The notes: generated by a model from the letters alone, not told the origin. DNA of 25,064 nucleotides from JAVXAG01 sp036660615 (GCA_036660615.1 JAVXAG010000010.1:1-25064); one strand, 5' to 3'; counted from the first letter of the stretch, positions 14,636 to 23,724 are shown. A program made the numbers and translations.

Positions 14636-16558
14636 ATGAGTACGGAAGAAAAAATTAATGACAAATATGATGCGGCTCAAATACAAGTATTGGAAGGTCT
14701 TGAAGCAGTAAGAAAAAGACCGGGCATGTACATTGGTAGTACAGGTTCTAGAGGCTTGCATCATTTAGTTTATGAAATAGTGGACAATAGTGTCGATGAA
14801 GCACTTGCGGGACACTGTAGCAGTATTAATGTCACTATCCAAAAAGACAATTCTATCATGGTTGAAGATGATGGGCGTGGAATGCCAGTTGACAAGCATC
14901 CTAAGCTGGGAATACCTGCTGTAGAAGTAATTCATACAATTCTTCACGCCGGCGGAAAATTCGGTGGTGGAGGATATAAGGTTTCAGGTGGTCTTCATGG
15001 AGTAGGTGCATCTGTAGTAAATGCGCTTTCTTCACAAATGGAAGTAGAAATAAAGAGAAATGGTAAAATATATAAACAAACTTATTCCAGAGGCAAAACA
15101 ACTATGCCCCTTACTGTAATAGGTGAGTCAAAAAAGACTGGTTCGAGAACTGTATTTTGGCCAGATGAAGAAATTTTTGAAGAAGTTAATTTTGAATATG
15201 ATAAATTACAACATAGATTAAGAGAAATGGCTTTCTTAAATAAGGGAATAAAAATTACTTTGTCCGACGAAAGAGAAGGCAAGAAGAAAAAGGATATTTT
15301 CCATTTTGAAGGCGGAATAAAAGAGTTTGTACAACATCTAAACAAAGATAAAGAAATATTACATCCAGATGTAATATACTTTGAAATAATAAAAAAAGAA
15401 TTAGAAGTTGAAGTGGCAATGCAATATACGGACAAATACAATGAGCTTGTCCTTTCATATGCTAACAACATCAACACAACTGAAGGCGGAACACATATGG
15501 CCGGCTTCAAGAGTGCACTTACAAGAGTATTTAACGATTATGCAAAGAAAAATAAATTCTTAAAAGATAATGATGATTCATTAGCAGGAGAAGATGTTAG
15601 AGAAGGTTTGACGGCAATCGTTTCCGTAAAACTTACTCAACCACAATTTGAAGGTCAAACCAAGACAAAGCTTGGAAACAGCGAAATAAGAGGATTTGTT
15701 GAAACATCAACAAGTGAAAATCTAACGGCGTTCCTTGAAGAAAATCCAAATCAAGCAAAAGCTATTTTGGATAAGTGTTTAATATCATCAAGGGCAAGAG
15801 AAGCGGCAAGAAAAGCAAGGGATTTGACTAGAAGAAAGAATGTTTTGGATAGCATTCCTCTTCCAGGTAAACTAGCTGACTGTTCAGAGAAGGATCCAGC
15901 ACTTTCAGAAATATTTATTGTCGAAGGAGATTCCGCTGGTGGCAGTGCAAAATCAGGCAGAGATAGAATGAGACAAGCAGTTTTACCACTAAGAGGAAAA
16001 ATCTTAAACGTAGAAAAAGCTAGATTAGATAAAATATTAAATTCAGACGAAATAAAAAACATGATTACCGCTTTTGGTTGTGGTGTTGGCGCAGATTTTA
16101 ATGTAGAAAAATTAAGATATCACAAAATTATCATTATGACTGATGCCGATGTCGATGGTGCACATATTAGAACTCTACTTTTGACGTTCTTTTATAGATA
16201 TATGACACCGCTAATAGAAGGCGGATATGTTTATGCGGCTCAACCACCATTGTTCCAAACAAAGAAGCAAAAGGAAGTATATTACACTTATTCAGAAAAA
16301 GAACAAGAAAAGTTAATGGCTTCTATCGCTGATAAAGGTGGAAAAGCAGACATACAAAGGTACAAGGGACTTGGAGAAATGGACTTCCACCAGTTGTGGG
16401 AAACAACCATGGATTACAACACTAGAACTTTGGTTCAAATAACATTGGACGATGCAACGGCAGCAGACGAGATATTTACTTGTTTGATGGGTGACAAAGT
16501 TCCACCAAGAAAGAAATTTATTGAAGATAATGCAAAATATGCAAAGATAGATATATAG
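14636..16558 (+). CDS. gyrB: DNA gyrase subunit B
   Basis: This is the ATPase subunit of gyrase, which introduces negative supercoils. The 640-residue protein has the GHKL ATP-binding motifs: EIVDNSVDEA (47-56), DDGRGMP (78-84) and the glycine-rich GGKFGGGGYKVSGGLHGVG (106-124). The TOPRIM part has EGDSAGG (430-436), PLRGKILNVEK (451-461) and DADVDGAHI (503-511). The C-terminal region ends in a normal zone (QRYKGLGEM). The segment after EGDSAGGSAK reads SGRDR where QGRDR is common; the effect is unknown. An AGGTAGGT-like site precedes the ATG. GyrA follows after 13 bases. Confidence 0.98.
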   Translation: MSTEEKINDKYDAAQIQVLEGLEAVRKRPGMYIGSTGSRGLHHLVYEIVDNSVDEALAGHCSSINVTIQKDNSIMVEDDGRGMPVDKHPKLGIPAVEVIHTILHAGGKFGGGGYKVSGGLHGVGASVVNALSSQMEVEIKRNGKIYKQTYSRGKTTMPLTVIGESKKTGSRTVFWPDEEIFEEVNFEYDKLQHRLREMAFLNKGIKITLSDEREGKKKKDIFHFEGGIKEFVQHLNKDKEILHPDVIYFEIIKKELEVEVAMQYTDKYNELVLSYANNINTTEGGTHMAGFKSALTRVFNDYAKKNKFLKDNDDSLAGEDVREGLTAIVSVKLTQPQFEGQTKTKLGNSEIRGFVETSTSENLTAFLEENPNQAKAILDKCLISSRAREAARKARDLTRRKNVLDSIPLPGKLADCSEKDPALSEIFIVEGDSAGGSAKSGRDRMRQAVLPLRGKILNVEKARLDKILNSDEIKNMITAFGCGVGADFNVEKLRYHKIIIMTDADVDGAHIRTLLLTFFYRYMTPLIEGGYVYAAQPPLFQTKKQKEVYYTYSEKEQEKLMASIADKGGKADIQRYKGLGEMDFHQLWETTMDYNTRTLVQITLDDATAADEIFTCLMGDKVPPRKKFIEDNAKYAKIDI

Positions 16559-16571
16559 GAAGGAGGGCAAA

Positions 16572-19136
16572 ATGACAACTTTATTAGAAGATACAAAATT
16601 AATCCAGCATGAAATTCATGACGAGATGAAAAACTCATATATAGATTACGCTATGAGTGTAATTGTAGGACGTGCCCTACCGGACGTACGAGATGGATTG
16701 AAACCAGTTCACAGAAGAATTCTTTATGGAATGAGTGAACTAGGAGTTACTCCAGATAAACCACATAAAAAATCGGCGCGTATTGTCGGTGAAGTAATGG
16801 GTAAATTTCACCCTCATGGTGATAGTTCAATTTACGATGCTATGGTTAGAATGGCACAAGATTTCTCGATTAGATATATGTTGGTTGACGGACATGGAAA
16901 CTTCGGTTCTGTAGATGGTGATGGCGCGGCAGCAATGCGTTATACTGAAGCAAGAATGACACCATTTGCCTTACAGATGCTTCGTGATATAGACAAAGAC
17001 ACTGTTGATTTTATGCCTAACTTTGACGAAGAAGAACAAGAGCCAAAAGTATTACCAAGCAGATTCCCTAATCTATTAGTAAATGGATCAAATGGTATAG
17101 CAGTTGGTATGGCAACGTCGATTCCTCCTCATAATCTAAGAGAAGTAATTGATGCTGCAATTAAAATGATTGAAGACGAAGATTGTACAATTGAAGATTT
17201 GATTAAAATAGTCAAAGGACCAGATTTCCCAACAGGTGCAACTATCTTGGGTAAGAATGGTGCAAAACAAGCATATAGAACAGGTCAAGGAAAAGTAATA
17301 GTAAGGTCAAATTGTGTAATAGAAGAAAATGACAAGGGAAAATCCCAGATTATTATTACTGAAATACCTTTCCAAGTAAACAAATCAAGGCTTATCGAGA
17401 AGATGGCTGAACTTGTAAAGGATAAGAGAGTTGATGGCATTTCTGCACTAAGAGATGAATCAAACAGAAACGGAATGCGTATTGTTATAGAGCTAAAGAG
17501 AGATGCAAATCCTCAGATAACTCTAAACAGATTATATAAACATACTCAGTTGCAAGATAGTTACAGCATGATTATGCTTGCCCTTGTAAATGGTGAACCA
17601 AAAGTTCTTAATCTTTATGAGATTTTGGACGAATATCTAAAACACCAAAAACAAGTAGTGACTAGAAGAACAATGTTTGACTTGAAAAAGGCAGAAGCAA
17701 GAGCTCATATTTTAGAGGGATTGCGTATAGCACTTGACAATATTGATGAAATAATCAAGACAATCAGAGCAAGTTATAACGACGCTAGAGAAAGATTAAT
17801 GGCTCAGTTTGGACTTTCTGAAATTCAAGCTCAGGCAATTTTGGAAATGCAACTTCGTAGACTACAAGGTCTTGAAAGAGAAAAAATTGAGAATGAATTA
17901 GCAGAGTTAGAGAAGAAAATTGCATACTATAACATGCTTTTGGCTGACGAAAAGAAATTAATGGAAGTAGTTCGCGACGAACTTCTTGAAGTTAGAGAGA
18001 AATATGGTGATGCAAGAAGAACCAAAATTGTTGCAGACGTTTCAGACTTAGATGATGAAGATTTGATTGAAGAAGAAAAGGTAGCTATTACCCTTACTCA
18101 TCTTGGATATATAAAGAGAGTTCCAACTAGCACATATAAGGCACAAAAGCGTGGAGGCAAGGGAATAACCGGAATCACTACAAGGGAAAACGACTTTGTA
18201 AAGAATATGGTTATGACTTCAACTCACGACTATTTGATGTTCTTCACAAATACAGGAAAAGCGCATAAGATTAAGGCTTACGAGATTCCAGAGGCAACAA
18301 GAACCGCCAAAGGAACACCGGCTGTAAACTTCCTAAACTTGATGCAGCGTGAAAGAATCACTGCAGTTATTCCTGTGCAGGAATTTGCAGAAGATAAGTT
18401 CTTGATTGCAGTAACAAAGAACGGAACAATAAAGAAGACACCTCTTTCTCAGTTTGATACAAACAGAAAGAACGGCTTAATTGCTATTAACCTAAAGGAC
18501 GATGATGAGTTAATCGGAATCAAACAAACAACAGGTAGCAATAACGTAATTATTGTGACAAAGCAAGGAAAATGCATATGCTTCTCTGAAGAAGATGTTA
18601 GAAGTATGGGCAGAATTGCTGGTGGTGTTAGAGCAATAAAACTAGAAAAAGATGATGCAGTTGTGGCTATGGAGCTTGTTGAACCTAATCAGGAACTTCT
18701 TGTTGTAACCCAAAATGGTTATGGAAAGAGAACAAAGGTAAAGGATTATAAAGTTCAAGTTAGAGGTGGCAAAGGCTTATTGACTTATGATAAAGGCAAG
18801 TTTAAGAAAACAGGCGAGTTAATCGGCGCTATGGTAGTTGACAAAGATGATGAAATTTTGCTTATCAATTCTGATGGAATTATTATTAGAGTTAGAGCAA
18901 GTGAGGTATCTATGCTTGGCAGAGCTACTCAGGGCGTGAAAATTATGAGAGTTGACGATGAGGCTAATATTGTAGCGTTGGCAAAAGTAATAAAAGAAGA
19001 GGATATTGATGATGAAGACCTTGAACTTAGTTCAAAAGCCAATGATGAAACAGAGAATAACGATAAACCGGAAGAAGAACAAGAACAGTTAAATTTAGCA
19101 GATGAAAGTATGGAGAAATCTGACGATCGTTTGTAA
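16572..19136 (+). CDS. gyrA: DNA gyrase subunit A
   Basis: This is the DNA-cleaving subunit of gyrase. The 854-residue protein has catalytic Tyr124 in AAMRYTEARM. The quinolone-determining region reads HPHGDSSIYD (80-89), with the sensitive-type Ser85 and Asp89 (83 and 87 in E. coli). The GyrA box QKRGGKG is at 525-531, followed by the beta-pinwheel domain needed for DNA wrapping, which identifies it as gyrase rather than topoisomerase IV. The C-terminus (from about 800) is a strongly acidic tail. The ATG has an AAGGAGGG site about 5 bases upstream. Confidence 0.98.
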   Translation: MTTLLEDTKLIQHEIHDEMKNSYIDYAMSVIVGRALPDVRDGLKPVHRRILYGMSELGVTPDKPHKKSARIVGEVMGKFHPHGDSSIYDAMVRMAQDFSIRYMLVDGHGNFGSVDGDGAAAMRYTEARMTPFALQMLRDIDKDTVDFMPNFDEEEQEPKVLPSRFPNLLVNGSNGIAVGMATSIPPHNLREVIDAAIKMIEDEDCTIEDLIKIVKGPDFPTGATILGKNGAKQAYRTGQGKVIVRSNCVIEENDKGKSQIIITEIPFQVNKSRLIEKMAELVKDKRVDGISALRDESNRNGMRIVIELKRDANPQITLNRLYKHTQLQDSYSMIMLALVNGEPKVLNLYEILDEYLKHQKQVVTRRTMFDLKKAEARAHILEGLRIALDNIDEIIKTIRASYNDARERLMAQFGLSEIQAQAILEMQLRRLQGLEREKIENELAELEKKIAYYNMLLADEKKLMEVVRDELLEVREKYGDARRTKIVADVSDLDDEDLIEEEKVAITLTHLGYIKRVPTSTYKAQKRGGKGITGITTRENDFVKNMVMTSTHDYLMFFTNTGKAHKIKAYEIPEATRTAKGTPAVNFLNLMQRERITAVIPVQEFAEDKFLIAVTKNGTIKKTPLSQFDTNRKNGLIAINLKDDDELIGIKQTTGSNNVIIVTKQGKCICFSEEDVRSMGRIAGGVRAIKLEKDDAVVAMELVEPNQELLVVTQNGYGKRTKVKDYKVQVRGGKGLLTYDKGKFKKTGELIGAMVVDKDDEILLINSDGIIIRVRASEVSMLGRATQGVKIMRVDDEANIVALAKVIKEEDIDDEDLELSSKANDETENNDKPEEEQEQLNLADESMEKSDDRL

Positions 19137-19152
19137 AAGAATAAACATTATG

Positions 19153-19183
19153 CCTGTGGGTCTAAAAGACACACAGGTGTTTT
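19153..19183 (+). terminator. Terminator after gyrA
   Basis: The stem CCTGTGGGTC / GACACACAGG (19153-19162 with 19168-19177, one mismatch) closes a 5-base loop and is followed by TGTTTT. The U-tract is short, so some read-through into the sigma-factor unit is plausible. Confidence 0.65.
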
Positions 19184-19206
19184 CCATTATAAAATAGGAG
19201 AGATTT

Positions 19207-19608
19207 ATGAAAGATAATCTAAAATTTATTGTCCCAGGTAAACCAGAGTACTTAATGATGGTGAGATTGGCAATCAGTTCCATAGCCACTACGGCGGGTT
19301 TTGATATAGATGGGGCAGAAGACATTAAGAATGCAGTTGAAGAAGCTTGCAAGAACATATCGTGTCATGGATTTGAAGGATTTTCCGACAAATATGAAGT
19401 GGAATGTAACGTAGAAAAAGGAAGAATAGAAATTACTGTTACTGATATTTGTGATGAACACACTCTTGAAAAAATTGCAAAACCTTGCCAGAACTGTCCA
19501 AGTGAAGGTGATCTTGGCATATATGTAATAAAATCACTAATGAGCGAAGTGGAAATCGTTAGACCTGTAGACGGGCATAAAAGTATAAAAATGGTGAAAA
19601 ATTTATGA
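19207..19608 (+). CDS. rsbW: RsbW-like anti-sigma factor (serine-protein kinase, GHKL fold)
   Basis: RsbW-type proteins bind and silence a SigB/SigF-family sigma factor, and phosphorylate an anti-anti-sigma partner. The 133-residue protein has the N-box pattern AVEEACKN (43-50), with Glu46 and Asn50 in the expected positions, and the later lid/G2-type segment GDLGIYVIKSLMSEVEI (101-117). The residues at the first glycine box read TDICDEHT (79-86) where the Bacillus protein has ADEGDSFD, so a conserved glycine is replaced by Cys82. The gene overlaps the sigma-factor gene by 4 bases (ATGA), the classical anti-sigma/sigma arrangement. No RsbV-like gene is present. The gene could equally be called SpoIIAB-like, but the position after gyrA favours RsbW. 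Confidence 0.85.
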   Translation: MKDNLKFIVPGKPEYLMMVRLAISSIATTAGFDIDGAEDIKNAVEEACKNISCHGFEGFSDKYEVECNVEKGRIEITVTDICDEHTLEKIAKPCQNCPSEGDLGIYVIKSLMSEVEIVRPVDGHKSIKMVKNL

Positions 19609-20339
19609 TGTCACAAGAGATGTTTATCAATTACAGAAACAATCCAACAAAGGAAATACGAAATGAAATAGTGGAAAAACACCTGTATATGGTCGACATA
19701 CTCATTAGGAAATACCTAAGAAAGGGTGTTGACTATGATGACCTTTATCAAGTAGGTGCATTAGCACTTGTTTCAGCAGTGGAAAGGTTTGATCCAAGCC
19801 GAGGCTTTGAGTTCAGTAGTTTTGCTACGCCTACAATACTAGGTGAAATAAAGAAGTATTTTAGGGACAAGCAGTGGAGTCTAAAAGTTCCAAGGCGCTT
19901 AAAAGAAATTGCGGCAAAAGTACAAGATGCAAAAGAGCTTTTGTACAGTGAATTGCATAGAAAACCAACTATTGAGGAAATATCCAAATATACTGGCTTC
20001 CCAGAAGAACAAATTTTGGAGGCCCTTGAGAGTTCTCAGGCTTATGGGACTTATTCTCTGGACAAGACTTTTGATGATCTGGGAGAAGAGGGGGATAGCT
20101 CTTTTCTTGAGAAGTACACTGGTTTTAATGAGGTTGGGTATGAGAGAGTTGAGACTAATGAGATAATCGAAAAAGTTATGGAGAGTTTCACGGATCAATA
20201 CAGGTATATTTTCAAAGAAAGATTTTTATATAACAAATCACAAGCGGAAATTGCCAAAGTTTTGGGAGTGTCTCAGATGACGGTTTCAAGAGCAGAAAAA
20301 AATATAATTGAGCAGTTCAGAGCTGAATTGCATAAATAG
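19605..20339 (+). CDS. sigB: Sigma-70 family factor, SigB/SigF/SigG group
   Basis: This alternative sigma factor probably directs a stress or developmental regulon. The 244-residue protein has region 2 (about 18-90) with DDLYQVGALAL (45-55) and the group signature FSSFATPTILGEIKKYFRD (70-88). Region 3 is at about 95-145. Region 4 helix-turn-helix is KSQAEIAKVLGVSQMTVSRAE (211-231). There are two possible starts, ATG 19605 and ATG 19608, one codon apart; a GGTGA site lies 8 or 11 bases upstream. It overlaps the RsbW-like gene. SigB is the most likely assignment by gene position; SigF or SigG type cannot be excluded by sequence reading alone. Confidence 0.85.
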   Translation: MMSQEMFINYRNNPTKEIRNEIVEKHLYMVDILIRKYLRKGVDYDDLYQVGALALVSAVERFDPSRGFEFSSFATPTILGEIKKYFRDKQWSLKVPRRLKEIAAKVQDAKELLYSELHRKPTIEEISKYTGFPEEQILEALESSQAYGTYSLDKTFDDLGEEGDSSFLEKYTGFNEVGYERVETNEIIEKVMESFTDQYRYIFKERFLYNKSQAEIAKVLGVSQMTVSRAEKNIIEQFRAELHK

Positions 20340-20359
20340 CATAATCGTAGGAGGGAAAA

Positions 20360-21340
20360 ATGAAGAGAGTTTTTTCGGGTGTACAGCCAACTGGTAATAT
20401 CCATTTGGGTAATTATTTAGGTGCACTAAAACAATTTGTTGAGTTACAAGAGGACCATGAATGTATATACTGTATCGTTGATATGCATGCGATTACTGTG
20501 CCTCAGGATCCAAAGGAATTAAAAGAGCATATTTTGGATGTAGCGGCGCTTTATCTTGCAGTAGGTGTTGATCCAACAAAATCAATAGTATTTGTTCAAT
20601 CTGATGTTCCAGGCCATGCGGAACTTTCTTGGGTTCTAACTTGCAATTCATACACAGGTGAACTTTCCAGAATGACTCAATTCAAAGACAAGAGCAAAAA
20701 CAAAGAATCGGCACCAACGGGGCTGTTTACTTATCCGGTTTTGATGGCAGCAGACATCTTGCTTTATGATACTGACATTGTTCCAGTGGGCAACGACCAG
20801 AAGCAACATATAGAGCTTTGTAGAGATATTGCAATAAGAATCAACAACACTAGGAAAAAGACTTTTGTCGTTCCTGACGGAAGATATCTAAAGGAAGGTG
20901 CTAGAATTATGGCGCTAGACGATCCTACAACAAAGATGAGTAAATCTGCAGAAAACATTCACAGCAGAATTTCCCTTTTGGATGATCCTTCGAAAATAAA
21001 GAAATCGATTATGAAGGCTACTACGGATTCTGAGGGAATAGTCAAGTTTGATGTAGAAAACAAACCAGGAATCAGTAATCTTTTAAATATATATAGTGTG
21101 CTTTCAGGAATTTCCATTCCAGAACTTGAAGCAAAATATGAGGGCAAAGGCTATGGAGATTTTAAAAAGGATTTAGTCGAAATTACAGTGGAGGCTTTGG
21201 CACCAATAAAAGCCACATATGAAGAAATTAGACATTCTGAAAAACTGATTGAAGTCTTAAAAGATGGAGCCGCAAGGGCCAACCAGATTTCGGAAAACAC
21301 TATGAAGAGAGTCAAAGATAATTTTGGACTTGGAATATAA
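20360..21340 (+). CDS. trpS: Tryptophanyl-tRNA synthetase
   Basis: This class I synthetase charges tRNA-Trp. The 326-residue protein has the HIGH-type motif in GNIHLGNYLGA (12-22) and KMSKS at 192-196. The conserved FSGVQPTG at the N-terminus and VGNDQKQHIELCRDIA at 143-158 confirm the family. A GGAGGG site precedes the ATG. The gap from sigB is only 20 bases, so there is no room for a T-box leader and the gene is probably cotranscribed with the rsbW-sigB pair. A strong terminator follows. Confidence 0.98.
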   Translation: MKRVFSGVQPTGNIHLGNYLGALKQFVELQEDHECIYCIVDMHAITVPQDPKELKEHILDVAALYLAVGVDPTKSIVFVQSDVPGHAELSWVLTCNSYTGELSRMTQFKDKSKNKESAPTGLFTYPVLMAADILLYDTDIVPVGNDQKQHIELCRDIAIRINNTRKKTFVVPDGRYLKEGARIMALDDPTTKMSKSAENIHSRISLLDDPSKIKKSIMKATTDSEGIVKFDVENKPGISNLLNIYSVLSGISIPELEAKYEGKGYGDFKKDLVEITVEALAPIKATYEEIRHSEKLIEVLKDGAARANQISENTMKRVKDNFGLGI

Positions 21341-21351
21341 ATAAATAATTT

Positions 21352-21392
21352 AGCCCTAAGCTGGTGGAATACACTGAGCCTAGGGCTTTTTT
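21352..21392 (+). terminator. Strong intrinsic terminator after trpS
   Basis: The 11-bp stem AGCCCTAAGCT / AGCCTAGGGCT (21352-21362 with 21377-21387, one mismatch) is followed by six T residues ending at 21392. Confidence 0.9.
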
Positions 21393-21414
21393 ATAGGCAA
21401 GAAATTAGCGAGCA

Positions 21415-21463
21415 TTTGCACTTTGCACTGTTCACTATCCATTTTCCATTTTCCCTTAACCAT
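21415..21463. repeat. Degenerate 7-base tandem repeat, seven units
   Basis: Seven consecutive heptamers fit TNNNCAY or a near form: TTTGCAC, TTTGCAC, TGTTCAC, TATCCAT, TTTCCAT, TTTCCCT, TAACCAT. It lies in the 200-base gap between the convergent trpS and histidine kinase genes. Beyond this repeat and the trpS terminator I see nothing else in the gap (21341-21542). Confidence 0.55.
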
Positions 21464-21542
21464 GTCATGGGTTAATTCTAATGGACAAGTATACTCTTTG
21501 CGAAGTAGCATAGAAAGCCCCCCTTTTCTTTATATTTGCATT

Positions 21543-22898
21543 TTAAATTGGCAACATGACAGTAAAACGACTGCCTTCTCCAAGGACACTGTCCAAAGAA
21601 ATTGTACCACCATGGGCTTCTGCAATCCATTTAACCATAGATAAACCAAGTCCAAAACTGTTTTCGCCAGGCATTCTAGCCCTATCAGCCTTATAGAAAC
21701 GATTGAAAATGTGTTCAGAATCCTCCTTGGATATACCGATTCCATCATCAGATACTGATATTTTTACCATATTGTTTTCACAAGTGCCCATAAATAACTT
21801 AATAAAACCACCAGGCTTACCGTACTTTAGACCGTTAGTCATAAGATTCAAAATCATACGCATTATCAAAGTTTCGTCAGCGAAAATAGTTACATTCTCT
21901 TGGATTTCCTTTAAGAATACAAGATTTTTGTTGTTGGCAGTTAAGGACAATTCTTCAATAAGACTTTCGCACATAATTGATAGATTTATTTCTTCTTTGA
22001 CAATCATATTTTCCTTGTTAATAGTACGAGATAGTTGCAACAATTGGCTGATTAGAGCCATGGTTCGCTTGCACTGTTTTTCTATGGATTCCATAGATTC
22101 AACATATTCACCGGAAGTTCGTGTTTCTTGCAAAGTATATTCACACTCCGCCAAAATTACAGAAATAGGGGTTTTTAGTTCGTGAGAAACATCCGAGGCA
22201 AACTGCTTTTCTGATTCAAAAGCATTTTCAAGCCGGTCAATCATTGCATTTAAGGTTTCCGCCAGAGCATATAGTTCGTCTTTGTTGCTTTGCAATGGAA
22301 TTCTTAGAGACAAATCATTCCCGCTGTTTATGTGTTCAGCGGCATTGGTCATTTTTGCTACAGGTACAAAAGCTTGGTTAGTGATGCGCCTGCCGGCAAA
22401 TATTGCTAAAAAAATCAAAAGGGGAAAAACTATCAACATTGTTGTCATTATAGATTTCATCGTGGCGTTACCGTTGTCAGTTGCGTATATACCTCTTACC
22501 CAAAGTGACTCGCCATTTGGATAGTTGTTATACAAGTCATAGACAAGCCAATTATCATTTTCGCTGGTTACAGGTTCGTAACTTCCAGAAGTCAAAGGGG
22601 TTGATGCTGGAAAATCAGCAGGAGGGGTACCCAAAATCAAAGTACCATTAGCACTATAAATTAATAGAGTAACACCTCTGGAATATGCATCAAAGTCGTT
22701 ATCAATTTCGATAATGTCGTTGTCACAAGTAATTTCATCAAAAGCATTTTGTACAGCAGTTGCCATAGTTTTTTCAGTAATATTTGTCGTTTGGATATCA
22801 GTTGCCGCAACAAAAACACCAAAGAATAAAACTGCTATGGTAATAAGTACAAAAGAATAATATAATGTAACACGTTTTTTTATAGAAAAGTTCTTCAT
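21543..22898 (-). CDS. Two-component sensor histidine kinase
   Basis: This is a membrane sensor kinase of 451 residues. There is one transmembrane segment at about 11-33, an extracellular domain (about 34-150), a second segment at about 151-169, and a HAMP-like linker up to about 225. The phospho-acceptor is His239 in FASDVSHELKTPI. The N box (NLMTNGLKYG, 351-360), G1 (DDGIGI, 384-389) and G2 (FGLGLS, 415-420) make up the kinase domain. The extracellular part has an acidic stretch (residues 54-70, eight Asp/Glu). The gene starts one base after the response regulator stop, with AGGGGA as the binding site. The stimulus is not known. It lies head-on to the direction of replication, unlike most genes here. 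Confidence 0.95.
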   Translation of the reverse strand: MKNFSIKKRVTLYYSFVLITIAVLFFGVFVAATDIQTTNITEKTMATAVQNAFDEITCDNDIIEIDNDFDAYSRGVTLLIYSANGTLILGTPPADFPASTPLTSGSYEPVTSENDNWLVYDLYNNYPNGESLWVRGIYATDNGNATMKSIMTTMLIVFPLLIFLAIFAGRRITNQAFVPVAKMTNAAEHINSGNDLSLRIPLQSNKDELYALAETLNAMIDRLENAFESEKQFASDVSHELKTPISVILAECEYTLQETRTSGEYVESMESIEKQCKRTMALISQLLQLSRTINKENMIVKEEINLSIMCESLIEELSLTANNKNLVFLKEIQENVTIFADETLIMRMILNLMTNGLKYGKPGGFIKLFMGTCENNMVKISVSDDGIGISKEDSEHIFNRFYKADRARMPGENSFGLGLSMVKWIAEAHGGTISLDSVLGEGSRFTVMLPI

Positions 22899-22899
22899 T

Positions 22900-23571
22900 T
22901 TATCCCCTAACTACATACCCAACACCACGAACAGTGTGAATCAATTTGTTTTCATAATTTGCATCAATTTTGTTTCTTAAAGTTCTAATATAGACATCGA
23001 TTATATTACTGCTGCCTTCATAGTCATAATTCCAAATGTGTTGTTCAATTTTTTCGCGAGACAGAACGATGCCCTTGTTGTGCATAAGATATTCTAATAT
23101 AGAGTATTCCTTGGCAGTTAGAACTATTTCTGTGTCGCCACGAAGTGCAATGTGTTTATCTATGTCAAGAGTAACATCTCCTACAGTAATATTGTTTGAA
23201 ACCCGTTCAACACCGTTACGTCTAATCATCACTCTGATTCTTGCCGTCAGCTCCTCCAAAGAAAATGGCTTCGTCAGATAGTCATCAGCGCCACTGTCAA
23301 GACCAGAAACTTTATCCTCAATTGAACTTTTTGCAGTCAAAAGCAATACTGGTGTATGGAGTTTTTCCTTACGTATCTTTTTTAAAACGGAAATGCCGTC
23401 CATTCCAGGGAGCATAATGTCTAAGAGAACTGCATCGTATTCAGTCCCATCTATATAGTCTATGGCATCAAGTCCATCATAACACATATCAACAGTGTAG
23501 CCTTCTGCTTTGAGATGCTTGCCTATAATTTGACATAGTTTTTTTTCGTCTTCAACAATTAATAATTTCAT
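22900..23571 (-). CDS. OmpR/PhoB-family response regulator
   Basis: This DNA-binding response regulator is the partner of the downstream kinase. From the ATG at 23571 it has 223 residues. The receiver domain has the acidic pair Glu7/Asp8, phospho-acceptor Asp51 in VLLDIMLPGMDG, Thr79 and Lys101. The winged-helix domain spans about 125-223 and ends RGVGYVVRG. A longer frame upstream (to 23697) exists, but the receiver fold starts at MKLLIVEDE, and GGGG lies about 8 bases before this ATG. The divergent PepSY gene begins 153 bases away, and an inverted repeat in between may be its binding site. Confidence 0.95.
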   Translation of the reverse strand: MKLLIVEDEKKLCQIIGKHLKAEGYTVDMCYDGLDAIDYIDGTEYDAVLLDIMLPGMDGISVLKKIRKEKLHTPVLLLTAKSSIEDKVSGLDSGADDYLTKPFSLEELTARIRVMIRRNGVERVSNNITVGDVTLDIDKHIALRGDTEIVLTAKEYSILEYLMHNKGIVLSREKIEQHIWNYDYEGSSNIIDVYIRTLRNKIDANYENKLIHTVRGVGYVVRG

Positions 23572-23604
23572 TTGATTACCCCACATATTTCTTTCTGTAC
23601 TCTT

Positions 23605-23633
23605 ATCATACATAATTTTTCGAAATAATACAA
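23605..23633 (-). promoter_or_regulatory. Possible promoter of the response regulator-kinase operon
   Basis: On the minus strand, TTGTAT (23628-23633), a 17-base spacer and TATGAT (23605-23610) match the vegetative consensus at 9 of 12 positions. Confidence 0.5.
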
Positions 23634-23650
23634 ATAAAAAAATTTTTTTC

Positions 23651-23679
23651 ATCTTAATTTCATTTTCGTAGATTAAGAT
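23651..23679. promoter_or_regulatory. Inverted repeat in the divergent promoter region
   Basis: The perfect 8-base arms ATCTTAAT (23651-23658) and ATTAAGAT (23672-23679) are separated by 13 bases, so the arm centres are 21 bases apart, two helical turns. It lies between the response regulator and the PepSY gene and could bind the regulator. OmpR-type regulators more often use direct repeats, so this is tentative. Confidence 0.45.
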
Positions 23680-23724
23680 ACAGACATAAACAAGCAACAG
23701 AAAGTGATTATGGAGGATAAAAAT

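Noticed and set aside
20340..20359. T-box riboswitch for trpS
   Set aside because: Only 20 bases separate sigB and trpS, too short for a T-box leader.
21457..21474. Hairpin TAACCATG / CATGGGTTA as a terminator for the kinase gene
   Set aside because: It has a bulge and no T tract on either side in the needed direction.
23572..23697. Longer N-terminus for the response regulator
   Set aside because: The extra 42 residues do not fit the receiver fold, would overlap the predicted promoter and inverted repeat, and the internal ATG at 23571 has a better binding site.
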